From Suillus spraguei (Eukaryota > Basidiomycota > Agaricomycetes > Boletales > Suillaceae), in NCBI GenBank assembly GCA_016800925.1, contig JABCPU010000085.1, positions 1 to 64,000 on the forward strand: 64,000 nucleotides of DNA. Reading direction: 5' to 3'. A model generated the notes under the pieces. The model saw only the letters and a list, made by a program, of their open reading frames with translations. It ran no database searches and was not told the origin of the DNA. Positions 42,600 through 53,230 of this stretch are shown here, in pieces. The position numbers were made by a program, and so were the translations under genes. The number at the start of each line of letters is the position of its first letter. The first letter of the stretch is position 1.

Positions 42600-43046
42600 G
42601 CCTGGTTACTCAACTTTTTTTTTTTGATCAGATGCCAACAGAACGTTCTGCCTTCAATCTTATCAAGGGTCCTAGGATATGGACGTTGCTTAGGCTTGAT
42701 GATCAAGTTCTACAAAATCAGCCTATACCGTTTGAAGAACAAGAAGTCACGCTTCGTGTGATCATCGTAACAATGCGCCCGAGTCCTCCTTTCTCAGCGC
42801 TGTTTGTATATGAGCATTTTTACTATATACCAATCAGAGATTCTCAACTATGTCGTCAGCTCCTGTCAGCACCGCACCAACTCCACTATTCAGATCGCGG
42901 ATTCTGCATTCATCATTGTTGGCAACCTTGTGATACGAAAGCTCGGTAGCCGAGCCAGAGAGCTAAAAGGTGCTCATGAAGCGACAGATGGCACGAGGAC
43001 GGGGAGCATGATAGTAGACATTGAGATATGTGCTTGCATACGGTAG
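42600..43046 (+). pseudogene. Possible C-terminal remnant of a DUF6533-type gene
   Basis: The end of this stretch reads ADSAFIIVGNLVIRKLGSRA-RELKG, which resembles the conserved cytoplasmic tail of basidiomycete DUF6533 membrane proteins. The upstream part is poor and without a clear start. It lies just ahead of a fuller family member at 43327. Low confidence. Confidence 0.3.
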
Positions 43047-43326
43047 AGCGGCCCACGGCCTGAAGCCGGGCCATGTCTAGAGCGTAGTTATCTGTTTGGA
43101 TCTCCCCTATTTTATCGGTCTATTTTTGGTTTGGTCTACCTTCCGGTATTCAATGTTTCAGTACCAACACTTGTGCTCAGCCCCTGGATTGATTATACCT
43201 TCGGTCAATTGAGGCAGCAACGGACGATCTCATTTTAGTTATCCAAGCGCTGGGCTGTGGTATATATGTCATCGCATTACGTCCACCAAATTCACCTCTC
43301 ACCTACACCTCCATTTCCTACCAATA

Positions 43327-45061
43327 TGACTATCATCTCAAATGATCCTACTTGGTGGCCGCTCATTAATGCAAGTATTTTGTACAGCTATTTTATAGGT
43401 TCGTAGAGAGCAGTCGCATGTTGAAGCTGATATCTCAATCTAACCTTGGCTGCGGTTTCGCAGTTGCCAGCTTCATTGTAGTGACATATGATTGGGGTGA
43501 GCATGATAATATTCAAGGACTGCTGGCCGCCATATCTTACAGGTATTTTCAGTACTTACATTTGGACAAGAGGTATGTTGATGCTATGACCGGGGCAGCC
43601 CTCTTGCTAAGAATGGTCTTATAGGTAGAATTGGTGTGGGTGAGTAGAGCCTCGTGTCAGAGGAACACACATGAGGATACGCTTAATTCCAGAGACAACG
43701 CTGCTCGCTGATGACAGTTATGTATCTCGCTGTATGTAGCTTGTTTGTCACGGTTGCCACGTTGTGCTGACTACAATGTATCATAGGTGCGCTACCTTGG
43801 AATATCTTTTGTTACGTACGTTCGCAAGGCTAAACAATCGATGTTGTGCTAATCGTCTATCTCTCATAATCAGCCTGAACATGCTGGGCATGTCTCCTTA
43901 GTACATTCGCTGTCTGTGCTTCTTCTGACCAACGGCATACAGTCAGTGTTCCGACCATCCCGCTAACAGATGCAGTGAGTCTTCTGCACAGATGCCTACT
44001 GTTCCACTCCAATTAACTGCGGTTCCTTGTAGGGGTGGGTATGGTTTTTCACCAACTTCTTGTTTCACTAATGACTGCTAAACTACTCATCCTGTCACAG
44101 ATGTGAGCCTATTCGGAATGTGTAACGCGGGACTGGTCCCTGACTGAATTTGTCAGGTTTTATTACATACGCCACATATAATTGGATCAATTTTGTGGTA
44201 ATGGTTATGCTGTGGGGTGAGCTTGGCACTTGCGAGATCCTAGTGATATTGACTTGAGTTCCAGTCATCATCATCACTCGGTTGCATGCTATGTATCAGG
44301 GATCCAGAAAGATCCTGATATTTCTCGTTGTCACCTCTCTGGCTGTCAACATTTTGATCGGAGTGGTAGGCATAATGTCAATGATGTATATTTCAGGGGG
44401 TGCGCTTAACTGTTCATTTTTATGATAAAAAATATGCATCTTATTGATGAATACCAGAGGAACTCATTCTCTCCGGCACCTATCAGTGCTCGATTAACTA
44501 TGCGGGAGATGTGCTACCTCTGGTTTCCCTTACTTGGATAACTGGGACTGTGTGGGAGGTCCTTGCACTGTGTCTCGCAATCTGGATTGCGGTAAAACAC
44601 TTCCGTGAACTGCGACAACATCCAGCAGGGGGAATTATTGGGGACTGTTTCACAGTGTTGGTGAAAACTCACGTGGTTTACTTTGCGAGGTGAGCTCGCA
44701 TTGTGATTATTGTCCCTTTTTCCACTGAAGGGTTGGACGTAGCTTTGTTGCTGTTTCTTGCTTCCAGCTCCTTTATGATTTCTCTCCAGTGGCGGTATGT
44801 CCATCCTTTATTTACATCTGCATACGACCACGGTTCATCGATGCATCATTTCTATAGGATCAATATTTCATAGATAGCCAGATTTATAATGGCGTGCTTT
44901 CCATTTTGCAGGTCGTGCAGATGTTTGTGCTAGGACCCCGCCTGATCCTCAGCATTCGAGAATATCATGCTAAGCTCGTGGCTGATTCCGATGCAGCATC
45001 TGGTATGACCTCTATTGCTTTCCAGGAGCGCGTGCATATATCGACCGGCAGTAGTGTGTAA
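43327..45061 (+). CDS. DUF6533-domain seven-TM-like membrane protein
   Basis: Basidiomycete-expanded family of unknown function with several membrane helices. Many tiny exons joined by good GT-AG sites: 43327-43375 (MTIISNDPTWWPLINA), 43464-43496 and 43553-43572 giving VVTYDWVLTFGQE, a 15-nt microexon 43625-43639 (VELVW), 43693-43731 (RQRCSLMTVMYLA), then from 43787 VRYLGI, near 43942 VPTIPLTDA, near 44150 YATYNWINFVVMVMLW, near 44265 RLHAMYQGSRKILIFLVV, near 44450 EELILSGTYQCSINYAGD, 44540-44690 WITGTVWEVLALCLAIWIAV...IGDCFTVLVKTHVVYF, and a last exon from about 44912 QMFVLGPRLILSIREYHAKL to TAA at 45061. The first junction is uncertain: the predicted join keeps frame but drops about six residues usual in the family. 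Confidence 0.7.
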
Positions 45062-45514
45062 TGCTCGGTTCAGTTAACGGTTGTCTAGTGCTCTGCAGGG
45101 AAATTTGCTTGTATTTATTCCCACTTTTGTGATAGTATCAAAGTTATTTTGTTGTTCCGAAGTAGACTTCAAGGAGACATGAATATTTTCGTCGTGGTAT
45201 TTAGTTAATTGATTTGCTATACATCTCTTGTGTTCTTACCTGAGTCACACCGACTGGTTCACAGAATATTCACTCATTTCCAAATGACGTTACCAATGGT
45301 ATGACTAGTTGAAGCTCAGCTGATCGGCGCTCATCAAGAGGACGACACCCGGGTCTTTGTCTCTTATTTCTGCTTGTGTCGAGGGATGGTCGCCAATGAT
45401 CATCGAGCATGCAGTAGCTCATCGAGAGGACGATCGCACCCGGGTCATTCCTGAAGATCTGGTTCAAACTTGTTTCGGAGTTTGATCAGGGTTAGTAGAT
45501 GATTATTAATTTGT
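45062..45514. other. Intergenic with a short direct repeat
   Basis: Contains two related blocks, GCTCATCAAGAGGACGA (about 45329) and GCTCATCGAGAGGACGA (about 45418), each followed by CACCCGGGTC. Possibly decayed VTC 5' sequence. No gene called. Confidence 0.35.
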
Positions 45515-45960
45515 ATGAGTTCTGTTTACGTCGTAAGGTCATTCACGAACACGATCAGCATACGACCACCACCCAGTTTGTTACCTGATCTCTTTCACGG
45601 ACTTCAAGAACAAATCGCCACTGCAAACGCTCACGACTTGGCATTGTACACTACGTTGAACATCAATAATTTTCTCAAAATCTTAAAAGGTACATTCATT
45701 CATACCTCTTACCTTTCATCTCCATAGAAACATGATGTACGTCTTCCAGGATTTATCAAAAAATCACGAACCTTCCACTCAAACCTACGTTTATTCAAGA
45801 CTATCTCGAGGAAAGACCGTTCTATAAATACAATTGGGACGCTTTGATCGCCATGTTATTGACTTGGTCCGCACCATAGGTCATCCCGTACAGGGCGATT
45901 CAAGTGCAGGCGTGAACCTGAGTGCCTTTGTGCGTCAGACAACAAAGTACTGGATAAACC
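45515..45960 (+). pseudogene. VTC SPX-domain fragment (second copy)
   Basis: Reads DLFHGLQEQIATANAHDLAL and YTTLNINNFLKILK, then an intron GTACATTC...TCCATAG, then KHDVRLPG: the LKILKKHD core is the classic SPX lysine-rich motif. After a frame slip it continues KPTFIQDYLEERPFYKYNWD and, after the same slip as the 38.8-kb copy, DLVRTIGHPVQGDSSAGVNL and AFVRQTTKYW, where similarity ends. Overlaps the 38535 copy over the SPX C-terminal exon and has no MITE. Confidence 0.75.
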
Positions 45961-46650
45961 TCAAAGTCTCACTCATCCCTGCCCTGTGACTACTCGTCGT
46001 TGATTTGTTGCATTCAGTGACAGCATTAGGTTGGATGGTGTAATCATACTTCCAGTGTGCTTTTGATCAGGACATTCGTCCCACACCAGCATGTATTTGC
46101 AATCGAACTCATCATTTAAACGATCACAGACTGTACTTGTACTCCACATTGGAATTGACTACAATGTCAGAGCCATGCCTGCATTTTCTTTTCCCTTCAG
46201 GTTCATGAAAAGTATCTTGGCAACTTCACTGCGATATCCATATTGTAATACTATCACATATTCTTTCGCTAATGTCAATTGACGTTCTCAATTCTGAAGG
46301 CCAAACAGCCATCGACAAGATGGAAATACACCTGCAGCATGGCTCAAATGCCCAGCCGAACTCCATCCACAGTCCCATTCATTCTGAACGCGTCTTTGTT
46401 CATTTCTAATGCTGCGATTTGTTCAGCGTATGCTTCATCCCATCACGCATAGTAGTTTGGAAGAACGATAGATTAGACTTCAAGGGGGTCTCTCCATATG
46501 ATTCCCTTCGTATTCACTGCAGGATCCTCAGGTCCTACCTACAGTCATCAGGGTAAACAATCTCACGGGAGCATACCCGCAGGCTTTACGTGTCCATTGA
46601 TGTCAATTCGAGGAGGCACTGCAAATCAATCGTCCGAGTACTAATATCCA
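45961..46650. other. Intergenic, nothing recognised
   Basis: Short open stretches only (for example 46091-46282) without family resemblance or splice support. Confidence 0.4.
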
Positions 46651-46981
46651 TCATAGACTCTCTCCGCCCTTTGTTGAACGATATGGTGCTGACGTTCATA
46701 CGTTAGCCAACAAGGCAGCAGCAATGAGTTTCATGACTTACTAATGAGAGGATGTAGCTGAGCCATATATGTGACCATCCACATAAGATAACACGATGCA
46801 AGCGTGAGCATGATGGCCGTACGAATTGTCCTGCATTGCGAGTTGAGGATATTAGTTCGGCTTTTGACAAAGAGGAGAAGTCGTACGTTTGTTGTGGGCC
46901 CTTTGGGACAAAGAGGTAGCCGCAAGCCATGAGTCCTAGGACTATGGCGAGTATGAAAATCACTGGGATGACGGATGCCAT
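46651..46981 (-). CDS. VMA9: V-type proton ATPase subunit e (Vma9-like)
   Basis: Small two-helix subunit of the V-ATPase membrane sector. Three exons: 46887-46981, 46742-46830 and 46651-46688, total 222 nt, 73 residues plus stop. Exon 1 gives MASVIPVIFILAIVLGLMAC and YLFVPKGPQQT, exon 2 TIRTAIMLTLASCYLMWMV and TYMAQLHPLI, exon 3 TPYRSTKGGESL then TGA. Length, the two hydrophobic helices and the PKG...IRT...CYLMW...QLHPLI signature fit the family. Introns start GTACG and GTAAGT and end GCAG and GTCAG. Looks intact. Confidence 0.9.
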
Positions 46982-47269
46982 GACAAGTAGGAATAAGCAC
47001 TAGTAGGAGTAGACTACATAGTAGTAAGGCCAAATCCCGCAGCGTGACTGTTCTCACGGTCAAATCTTAGAGTTTCGAAATCACTATTTCTATCCCTGAC
47101 GTCTGTAGCTTGATGCATAATGTGTCTTGAGATCCGTCCTACTCTGCCATGACAGACTTGATGGGGTCAACGGATATAGCTTGCTGGACCAATTTGACAC
47201 ACAAACTTGAATGACCGAGGATGGCAAGATGCAGGTGCTTAGTCTCTGCCAGTGAAACATTCAAGGACG

Positions 47270-49300
47270 ACTCTACATGATTTCAAGTACTTCAGAATAT
47301 ACAGAATTAATTTCATGGAAGACAGTCGCTTCTGCTCCTTTGTACTTGGGTTGGTGTGTCAGCTCATATGGGTAACTGTAGCAGTACTAGTTGTGTCTTA
47401 CAGAAAGACGAGAAGAAATAAGCACCTAGGCGGCCCATTAGGTGAAGAAGTAGCTGCAAGATGTCCAAATGAGTTTAATGCTGTGCCCGCGGCTTTGACC
47501 ACTGGACACTAGCTTTGGACTGCCTTGATCTCACTAAGGCAAACAGCCTTCCCCAGTTACTTAATGGCCGTAATTCTGATTTCTAAGGAGGTACAGCCTA
47601 GTCCGGAGGTCCAAATATGTCAGTGTATCCAGTTAGAAATTCAAACTGATTGTTTGTCCGAAGATCGGACGGGAATCAAGAGCAGATGGAAATAGATAGG
47701 TATGAGTGACTGACGGAAAATATGTAACCGGGGTATCATGAAGGACCAATATTTTGGATGCAAGCTAGTCTCTCGATAGGCAGCAAACAGAAGGACAATT
47801 GATCGGTGTATGCGAACAGCGCCAGCCACGGAGGTACCGGAAGTACTCTGGAGACTTCACAGGAAAGTAGGACGACGGTACTACTCGTTCCCGACGTCTT
47901 ACACTCGGCAAATACCTATCTGAGTTTGAAACCATTGACTCTCCTTCGCTTCATTCAATGGGGTTATAAGTGGTAAGTTGATAGTAACAACGCCGACCTA
48001 ATGGTGATCATTATGTTTGTTATGCAGCGATAGAACCCGTAGTCTATATTAGACTCGAACGTGTTATGTAGCTTTAAACACGCCGGACCTCCCTCGATGC
48101 GGCGATATGCAAGGAATGATTAAGCATAGCGCCTTCCTTGTATCATATTGACAGCTCAGCGCATCATTAATACATAATGATCATTACTGCTGCATCCCAA
48201 CCCCATCTGGGGCTCTCGGCTGCCCTCAGACGTCATAAAAATGTAAGTCTGAATTGTTGGGTTACCGAAACGACTAATTTTTGTCGTCATCATGGCATCT
48301 TCTATCGGCATATCCAGGTCCCCGTGATGCAGATGCTGCGAATTGCAAATCTGTACAAATTCACACTTGACAGCATAATGCAGTATTTGCGCAGCATCGC
48401 ATCCGTATTTGAGCGCCCTAGATCTCTGCAGTACATAAGACGGGGCGACGACAGCAAAATACATTATACCTCATCGTCATCACCATTATCTCCACTATCA
48501 TGGCACTCGTTCTCCCCACCTTGACCGCCTTCACTTCTTCGCGCCTCACAGCTATCCTGACGGCCAAGACCGCAACAGACTTTAACACAGCGTTTGATGC
48601 GCTTTTCGCAAGCAATGTCAATGTTATTTACAATGGGAAGCAAATTTCAAGGGACCAGTATCGGGCACAGTTGCTCGGTCAGAGCAGCGCTGCTGTTGAG
48701 GAGCGAGGCGCAAGCGTCAGTGTTGAAGGTCAGCTAGAAGTCCCTGGCGACAAAGGTCAAATCGTAAGCAATTTTTTTATTTTGTGCTTTACAATCCCAT
48801 TGAAGACATTTGTAGTCTGGACTTGTTGGTCTATTTTACACTTCCTTGTCGACTCGAAGTTCCTTGTCTTGGGAGCTCCTGCGGAGAGCAAAGTGACTTC
48901 CTCATTCAATGCAGTGTAATATATATTCATTATTGTGATTACCAAGCCATCTGATCATCTTACGCTACGCAGCATCCTGGATACACAGCCTCGACCCCAG
49001 TCTAACCCCCGCATTCGCGGATATTTGACCCCCGTCGCATAGTGACGGTGAACCAGATTGCCACCGATCAAGCCGTGCACGTCACCATCCCTGCCACTTC
49101 CATCAGTTCAGGCTCACCCGGAGTCACTGTGAATCCGGGCGGACCAATCCAGCTGGCCCTACGGAGACAAATGCGCGCCCAGAGATATTCCCAGGGGATG
49201 GGGTGTTTGGAGCTCCGCCAGTCGTGATCGCTGGAGAAACTATCGGTGAAGAAACTAACACTAAGGCATGAATATCTCAAATTGCGTCTCGCAGTGTGAC
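47270..49300 (+). repeat. Segmental duplication, copy 1
   Basis: Ordered blocks shared with 51630-53230 and partly with 49383-50030: the CTTTGGAC/TTGCCTTGAT block (47512), the GAGGTACAGC block (47588), a CGATAGA...GTCTATAT block (48030) and the NTF2-like gene (48500). The promoter region moved with the gene. Confidence 0.75.
48500..49269 (+). CDS. Small NTF2-like hypothetical protein, copy 1 (frameshifted at C-terminus)
   Basis: Exon 1, 48500-48762: MALVLPTLTAFTSSRLTAIL, then FDALFASNVNVIYNGKQISR and GQLEVPGDKGQI, ending at GTAAGC. Exon 2 begins near 48972 after CTACGCAG and contains VNQIATDQAVHVTIPATSIS and GVTVNPGGPIQL. A one-base loss near 49155 (GCTGGCCC where copy 2 has GCTGGGCCC) moves the natural ending GVFGAPPVVIAGETIGEE out of frame. 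The pattern of a helix then curved strands resembles NTF2-like proteins of basidiomycetes, which is inference. No catalytic residues identified. The extra in-frame stop at the exon 2 start may mean the acceptor is further downstream. Confidence 0.55.
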
Positions 49301-49382
49301 AAGGACATGTCTTGACTATGTATCACTACTTGTACATTACAGCATATATATTACAACATATCACAATCTTCAGTCATGAGCG

Positions 49383-50030
49383 ATGGAGAAGTTATCGGTG
49401 AAGATACTAACCCTAAGGTATGAGTATGTCAAATTCTGCTTGAATTCAGCTGGCGAGTTGAATAATTCAGATTTGGCGGAGGGGTACTTGGAACCAATCT
49501 CGCAGCGAAAAGGAAGCAGCCTGGCTGGCGGCGTAAGCGAAAGTAATAGCCATCATTCAAGTACATCAGAATATACAGAATTAATTTCCTGGGAGACAAT
49601 CCCTTCAGCTTCATTGTGCTTTAATTGGTGTGTTCAATTCATATAGTTAACCAGTAGCAGCACTGTTATCTTACAGAAAGACGCGAAGAAATAAGCACCA
49701 AAATGAAGAGTAGCTGCGAGATGTCCCAATGAGTTTGATGCTGTGCCTGTGGCTTTGAGACAACTGAGCACTGGCTTTGGATTGGCTTGATTTCGCTGGG
49801 GCAAAGCCTTCCTTAAGGCTTAATGACGAAATTGTGGGTAAGTCTGATTTGTAAGGAGGTACAGTCGAGTCCAGACTCTACATGGGGGTATCCAGTAAGG
49901 AATTCATACCGATTGCAGTGATTTGTTTACCCAAAGTTCAGACGAAAATCCAGAGCAGATGAAATAGACAGGTACAAGTGACTTGCAGAAAATATGTGAG
50001 AATCGAAACCGGAATACGATTATAATGGGG
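49383..50030 (+). repeat. Partial copy of the segmental duplication
   Basis: Starts with a repeat of the NTF2-like gene 3' end (GAGAAGTTATCGGTGAAGAT), then blocks matching 47275-47640 (CAGAATATACAGAATTAATTTC, shortened here to the shared core; GCTTTGGATTGGCTTGATTT; GGAGGTACAG). It stops before the gene itself. Confidence 0.6.
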
Positions 50031-50389
50031 GCACTAATAGGTCTCCCTGCCTGCAATGTTCTTCTCGATCGCGAGTGCATTCTGAATCACTGCAGATACT
50101 CTGTGCAGTGGTCCACAGATCAGTGCCTGATATTGTAGATACGTCTACATACATCAATTCATCCAATGTGCAATTGAATAAGCCCGAAGAGGAACTACAT
50201 AAATCCTGCGGCAGCCTCACGGCACTCGATATAATTAGTGTTTCGAACGTGTATCTGAAGACACGACTCGCCGTGGAGTAAATATAATATTGCAACGACA
50301 ATTTGCAGAGGCTAAGACTAAGATGAACCTCTAAGGACACCATTCCATGAGCGAATGTCAAGGTGTGTTCTGATAGAAAAAGACGTTGC

Positions 50390-50461
50390 GTCAGCAGGTT
50401 TCGAACCTACACAGTTCAAGAGAAACAGATTTTGATTCTGTTGTGGCAGCCACCAGGCTAA
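50390..50461 (-). tRNA. tRNA-Leu(CAA)-like unit 1, probably a pseudogene
   Basis: Minus strand: anticodon arm at 50425-50441, variable region, T-arm at 50394-50410 (one pair lost), then CTTTTT, a pol III stop. The 5' half does not pair with the acceptor end. Confidence 0.4.
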
Positions 50462-50534
50462 TACCAAGTACGGGGAACTTCTAAAGAAACCATCCATGAG
50501 TGAATATCAAGGTATGCTCCAATAGGGAAAAAAA

Positions 50535-50612
50535 CTCGTCGTCGGCAGGTTTCGAACCTGCACAATCCAATAGAAACATATTTTGATTCTGTTGTTACAA
50601 CCCGTCCAAGAC
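50535..50612 (-). tRNA. tRNA-Leu(CAA)-like unit 2, probably a pseudogene
   Basis: T-arm intact (GCAGGTTCGAAACCTGC), anticodon stem with one mismatch (ACAGA/TATGT), followed by T7 on the minus strand. Confidence 0.4.
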
Positions 50613-50682
50613 CAGTTACGCCGAACGTCTAAAAATCATTTATGTGTGAATATCAAGGTGTGTTATGATAGAAAAAAGCCTC

Positions 50683-50755
50683 TTCGTCGGTAAGTTTCGG
50701 ACCTGCGTAGTCCAAGGGATTTTGATTCTGTTGTGGAAACATACGCATCTAAGAC
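50683..50755 (-). tRNA. tRNA-Leu-like unit 3, decayed
   Basis: Anticodon loop ATCAAAA kept but stem broken (TCCCT), T-arm changed to CAGGTCCGAAACTTAC, T6 run follows. Confidence 0.3.
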
Positions 50756-50825
50756 CAGTTACGGTGAACCACTAAAGAAATTATCCATGAGTGAATATCA
50801 AGGTGTGTTCTGATACAAAAAACCT

Positions 50826-50905
50826 CATCGTCAGCAGGTTTCGAACCTGCAGTCTAAGAGAAACAGATTTTGATTCTGTTGTGGTAACCACAGTGGCCAG
50901 GCTAC
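50826..50905 (-). tRNA. tRNA-Leu(CAA)-like unit 4, best preserved
   Basis: Perfect 5-bp anticodon stem with loop ATCAAAA (anticodon CAA after T33), long class II variable region, perfect T-arm GCAGGTTCGAAACCTGC, T6 terminator. A TGGCC...TGTGGTTA block is A-box-like with one extra base. The acceptor stem does not close well. Confidence 0.45.
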
Positions 50906-51629
50906 TCTGACTCTTCTGCTTGATGATACTTCCCAAGTCGAAATCCTATGAAGCCCCAGATTGACACAGCCAGAAAATGTGACATGGACGATAAATTCTG
51001 AACGTTTACGAGACAATAATACTGCCCCGACGAAGGACGAAGACCGAGATAATTCTAATTCACTATCATCAGCAAGTTCAATACGATTGACATTACCACT
51101 AAGTATAAATGAAGTTTCTAGATATACAGAAGGAATTTAGCAGATATTAAAAAACATGGACAATTAGACACTGTCACACCTTGAAGGCCAGTTGGAGACC
51201 GAAGCCTCGTCTTCCCACGAAACAGTGGCCACGCAGTAATCCAGTTCATCCCAAACACAACATCGAGCCTGAGACCACACGCGACCTCGAACTCGACCTC
51301 GGTAACGAGCGCGCGGCAATGAATTACCGGGGCCATGGGAATTTCAGCGGAACACGAAACGAACTTGGGCCAAAATGGCCAAGCGAACGAGCAATCGAAT
51401 AAGAAACGAGAGAAGAATGCGATTCAAGGTCAAGCAGCAGACACAGGAAGACGACCGATTTGAATGAGGTCACAGTGGTAAAACACAATATAACCCACTC
51501 CCTTATGGTAGCGGGAATAAATCTATATTAGAATAGTCGCACAGGGTGTTTGGAAGCCAAAGGAAGCACTTGCTTTACTGGGAAGGTTCTGAGAAGTGGA
51601 AGCCTTGGAAGTAGAGCACGGTGGTCTGG
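50906..51629. other. Intergenic; weak protease-like remnant on minus strand
   Basis: At 51118-51336 minus, VTEVEFEVACGLRLDVVFGM-NWIT faintly recalls retropepsin-like (LGMDW) sequence of fungal elements. Nothing else supports a gene. Confidence 0.25.
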
Positions 51630-53230
51630 CTTTCCATAGGCTTTGGATTGGCTTGATTTCGACACGGCAAACTCTTCCCCAGTTACTTAATGACCAAATT
51701 TGTGGGTAATTCAGATTTCTAAGGAGGTACAGCCGAGTCCGGAGGTCCAAACACGTCAGGGTGTAAGGAATTCATACTGATTACAGTGATTTGTTTGCCC
51801 ACTTTTGATAGAAAACAACGACTTATCAATGTATGCAAACAGGGCCTTAGACAGCGGCCGCAGATGTGCCTGGAAGTACTTTGAGAGTATAGACTTCACA
51901 CGAAGGAAAAGTTGGACGAGACGTCGTTCAGCACTTATCTGAGTTTGAAACTATAGGCTCTGGACCAAATCCAAGCCTTCGACAACTTGAAGGTCGCAAT
52001 TCACTCAATGGGTAACCATAAGTGCCAGGTAAGTGATAGTGACAACGTCGACCTAATGATGCATATTCTAGTCGTTATGTTTATTATGCAGCGATAGATT
52101 CCATAGTCTATATCAGACTTGAACGTGTTGCCTTGGCTTTAACTTCCTCGATGTGGCGATATGCACATAATACACGGAATGATTCGTTATCAAAAATGTA
52201 AGTGTTGGGTTATCGATTTAAACGACTAATTTTTGTCGTCATCATGCCATCTTCTATCGGCACATGAGTCCAGGTCCTTATGATGCTGCGAATTGCGAAT
52301 CTGTTCAAATTCACACTTAACAGCATAATGTAGCATTGGCGCAACATCGCATCCGTACTTGAGCGCCCCAGATCTCTGGAGTACACAAGACGGGGCGGCG
52401 ACAGCAAAGTACTTTATCAACAACATTATCTCTACTATCATGGCACTCGTTCTCCCCACCTTGACCGCCTTCACTTCTTCGGGTCTCACGGCCATCCTGA
52501 CAGCCAAGAACCAAGCAGACTTCGACTCAGCGTTTGATGCGCTTTTCGCGCGCGATGTCGATGTTACCTACAATAGAGAGAAACTCCCAAGGGACAACTA
52601 TCGGGCGCAGTTGTTCAGTCAGGGCAGCGCTACTTTTGAAGAGAAAGTTGCGAACATCAGTATTAAAGATCAGCTAGAAGTCGGAGGCCAAATGGTAAGC
52701 AAATTATTATTTTAGTTTGTGCTCTACGATCTCATTGAAGACATTTGTAGTCTAGACTTGTCGGTCTATTTTACACGTCCCTTGTTGACTACAAGTGGCT
52801 TATCTCATGCGGAGAGCAAAATGACTTCTACATTCAATGCACTGTAATATTTATTCATTATTGTGATTGCCAAGCCATCTGATCATCTTACGCTACGCAG
52901 CATCCAGTATACAGCTCAGCCCCCGTCTCCCAATCGCGGCCAATACCTTGACCCTCGTCGCATAGTGATGGTGAACCAGATTACCAGCAATGAAGCCGTG
53001 CATGTTACCATCCCTGCCGCTTCCATCAGTCCAAACTCACCCGGAGTCACTATGAATCCGGGTGGACCAATCCAGCTGGGCCCTACAAAGACAAATGCTT
53101 GAAAAGGGATACTCTCAGGGGACGGGGTGTTTGGTGCTCCTCTAGTCGTGATCGCTGGAGAAACTATCGGTGAAGGTAGTAACGAGTATCTCAAATTCCG
53201 TCTCATACAGTATGTGACAAGGATATGTCT
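51630..53230 (+). repeat. Segmental duplication, copy 2
   Basis: Same block order as 47500-49290, offset by about 3.9 kb at the gene. It is more decayed in the upstream part and carries its own NTF2-like copy. Confidence 0.75.
52440..53230 (+). pseudogene. Small NTF2-like hypothetical protein, copy 2
   Basis: Exon 1, ATG at 52440: MALVLPTLTAFTSSGLTAIL, FDALFARDVDVTYNREKLPR and DQLEVGGQM before GTAAGC at 52695. Exon 2 region: VNQITSNEAVHVTIPAASIS, GVTMNPGGPIQLGPTKTNA, then TGA at 53100, after which the expected ending continues in frame (GDGVFGAPLVVIAGETIGE). The frame is better than in copy 1, but it stops about 20 residues early relative to the shared ending. Function unknown. Confidence 0.5.

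Larger units (their letters stand above)
50380..50905 (-). repeat. Four tandem ~145-bp repeats each with a tRNA-Leu(CAA)-like unit
   Basis: Units share AAAGAAA...CCATGAGTGAATATCAAGGT, an oligo-A run (a T run on the minus strand), a T-arm GCAGGTTCGAAACCTGC and an anticodon arm ACAGA-ATCAAAA-TCTGT. Unit starts are near 50330, 50475, 50625 and 50770. Confidence 0.75.

Noticed and set aside
47252..47512. Small membrane protein with one hydrophobic helix
   Set aside because: The homologous segment at 49555-49800 is full of stops and the reading frame is not preserved, so coding is unlikely.
51118..51336. Retropepsin-like fragment on the minus strand
   Set aside because: Only a short, weak LGMNW-type resemblance; no active-site Asp motif or neighbouring element sequence.
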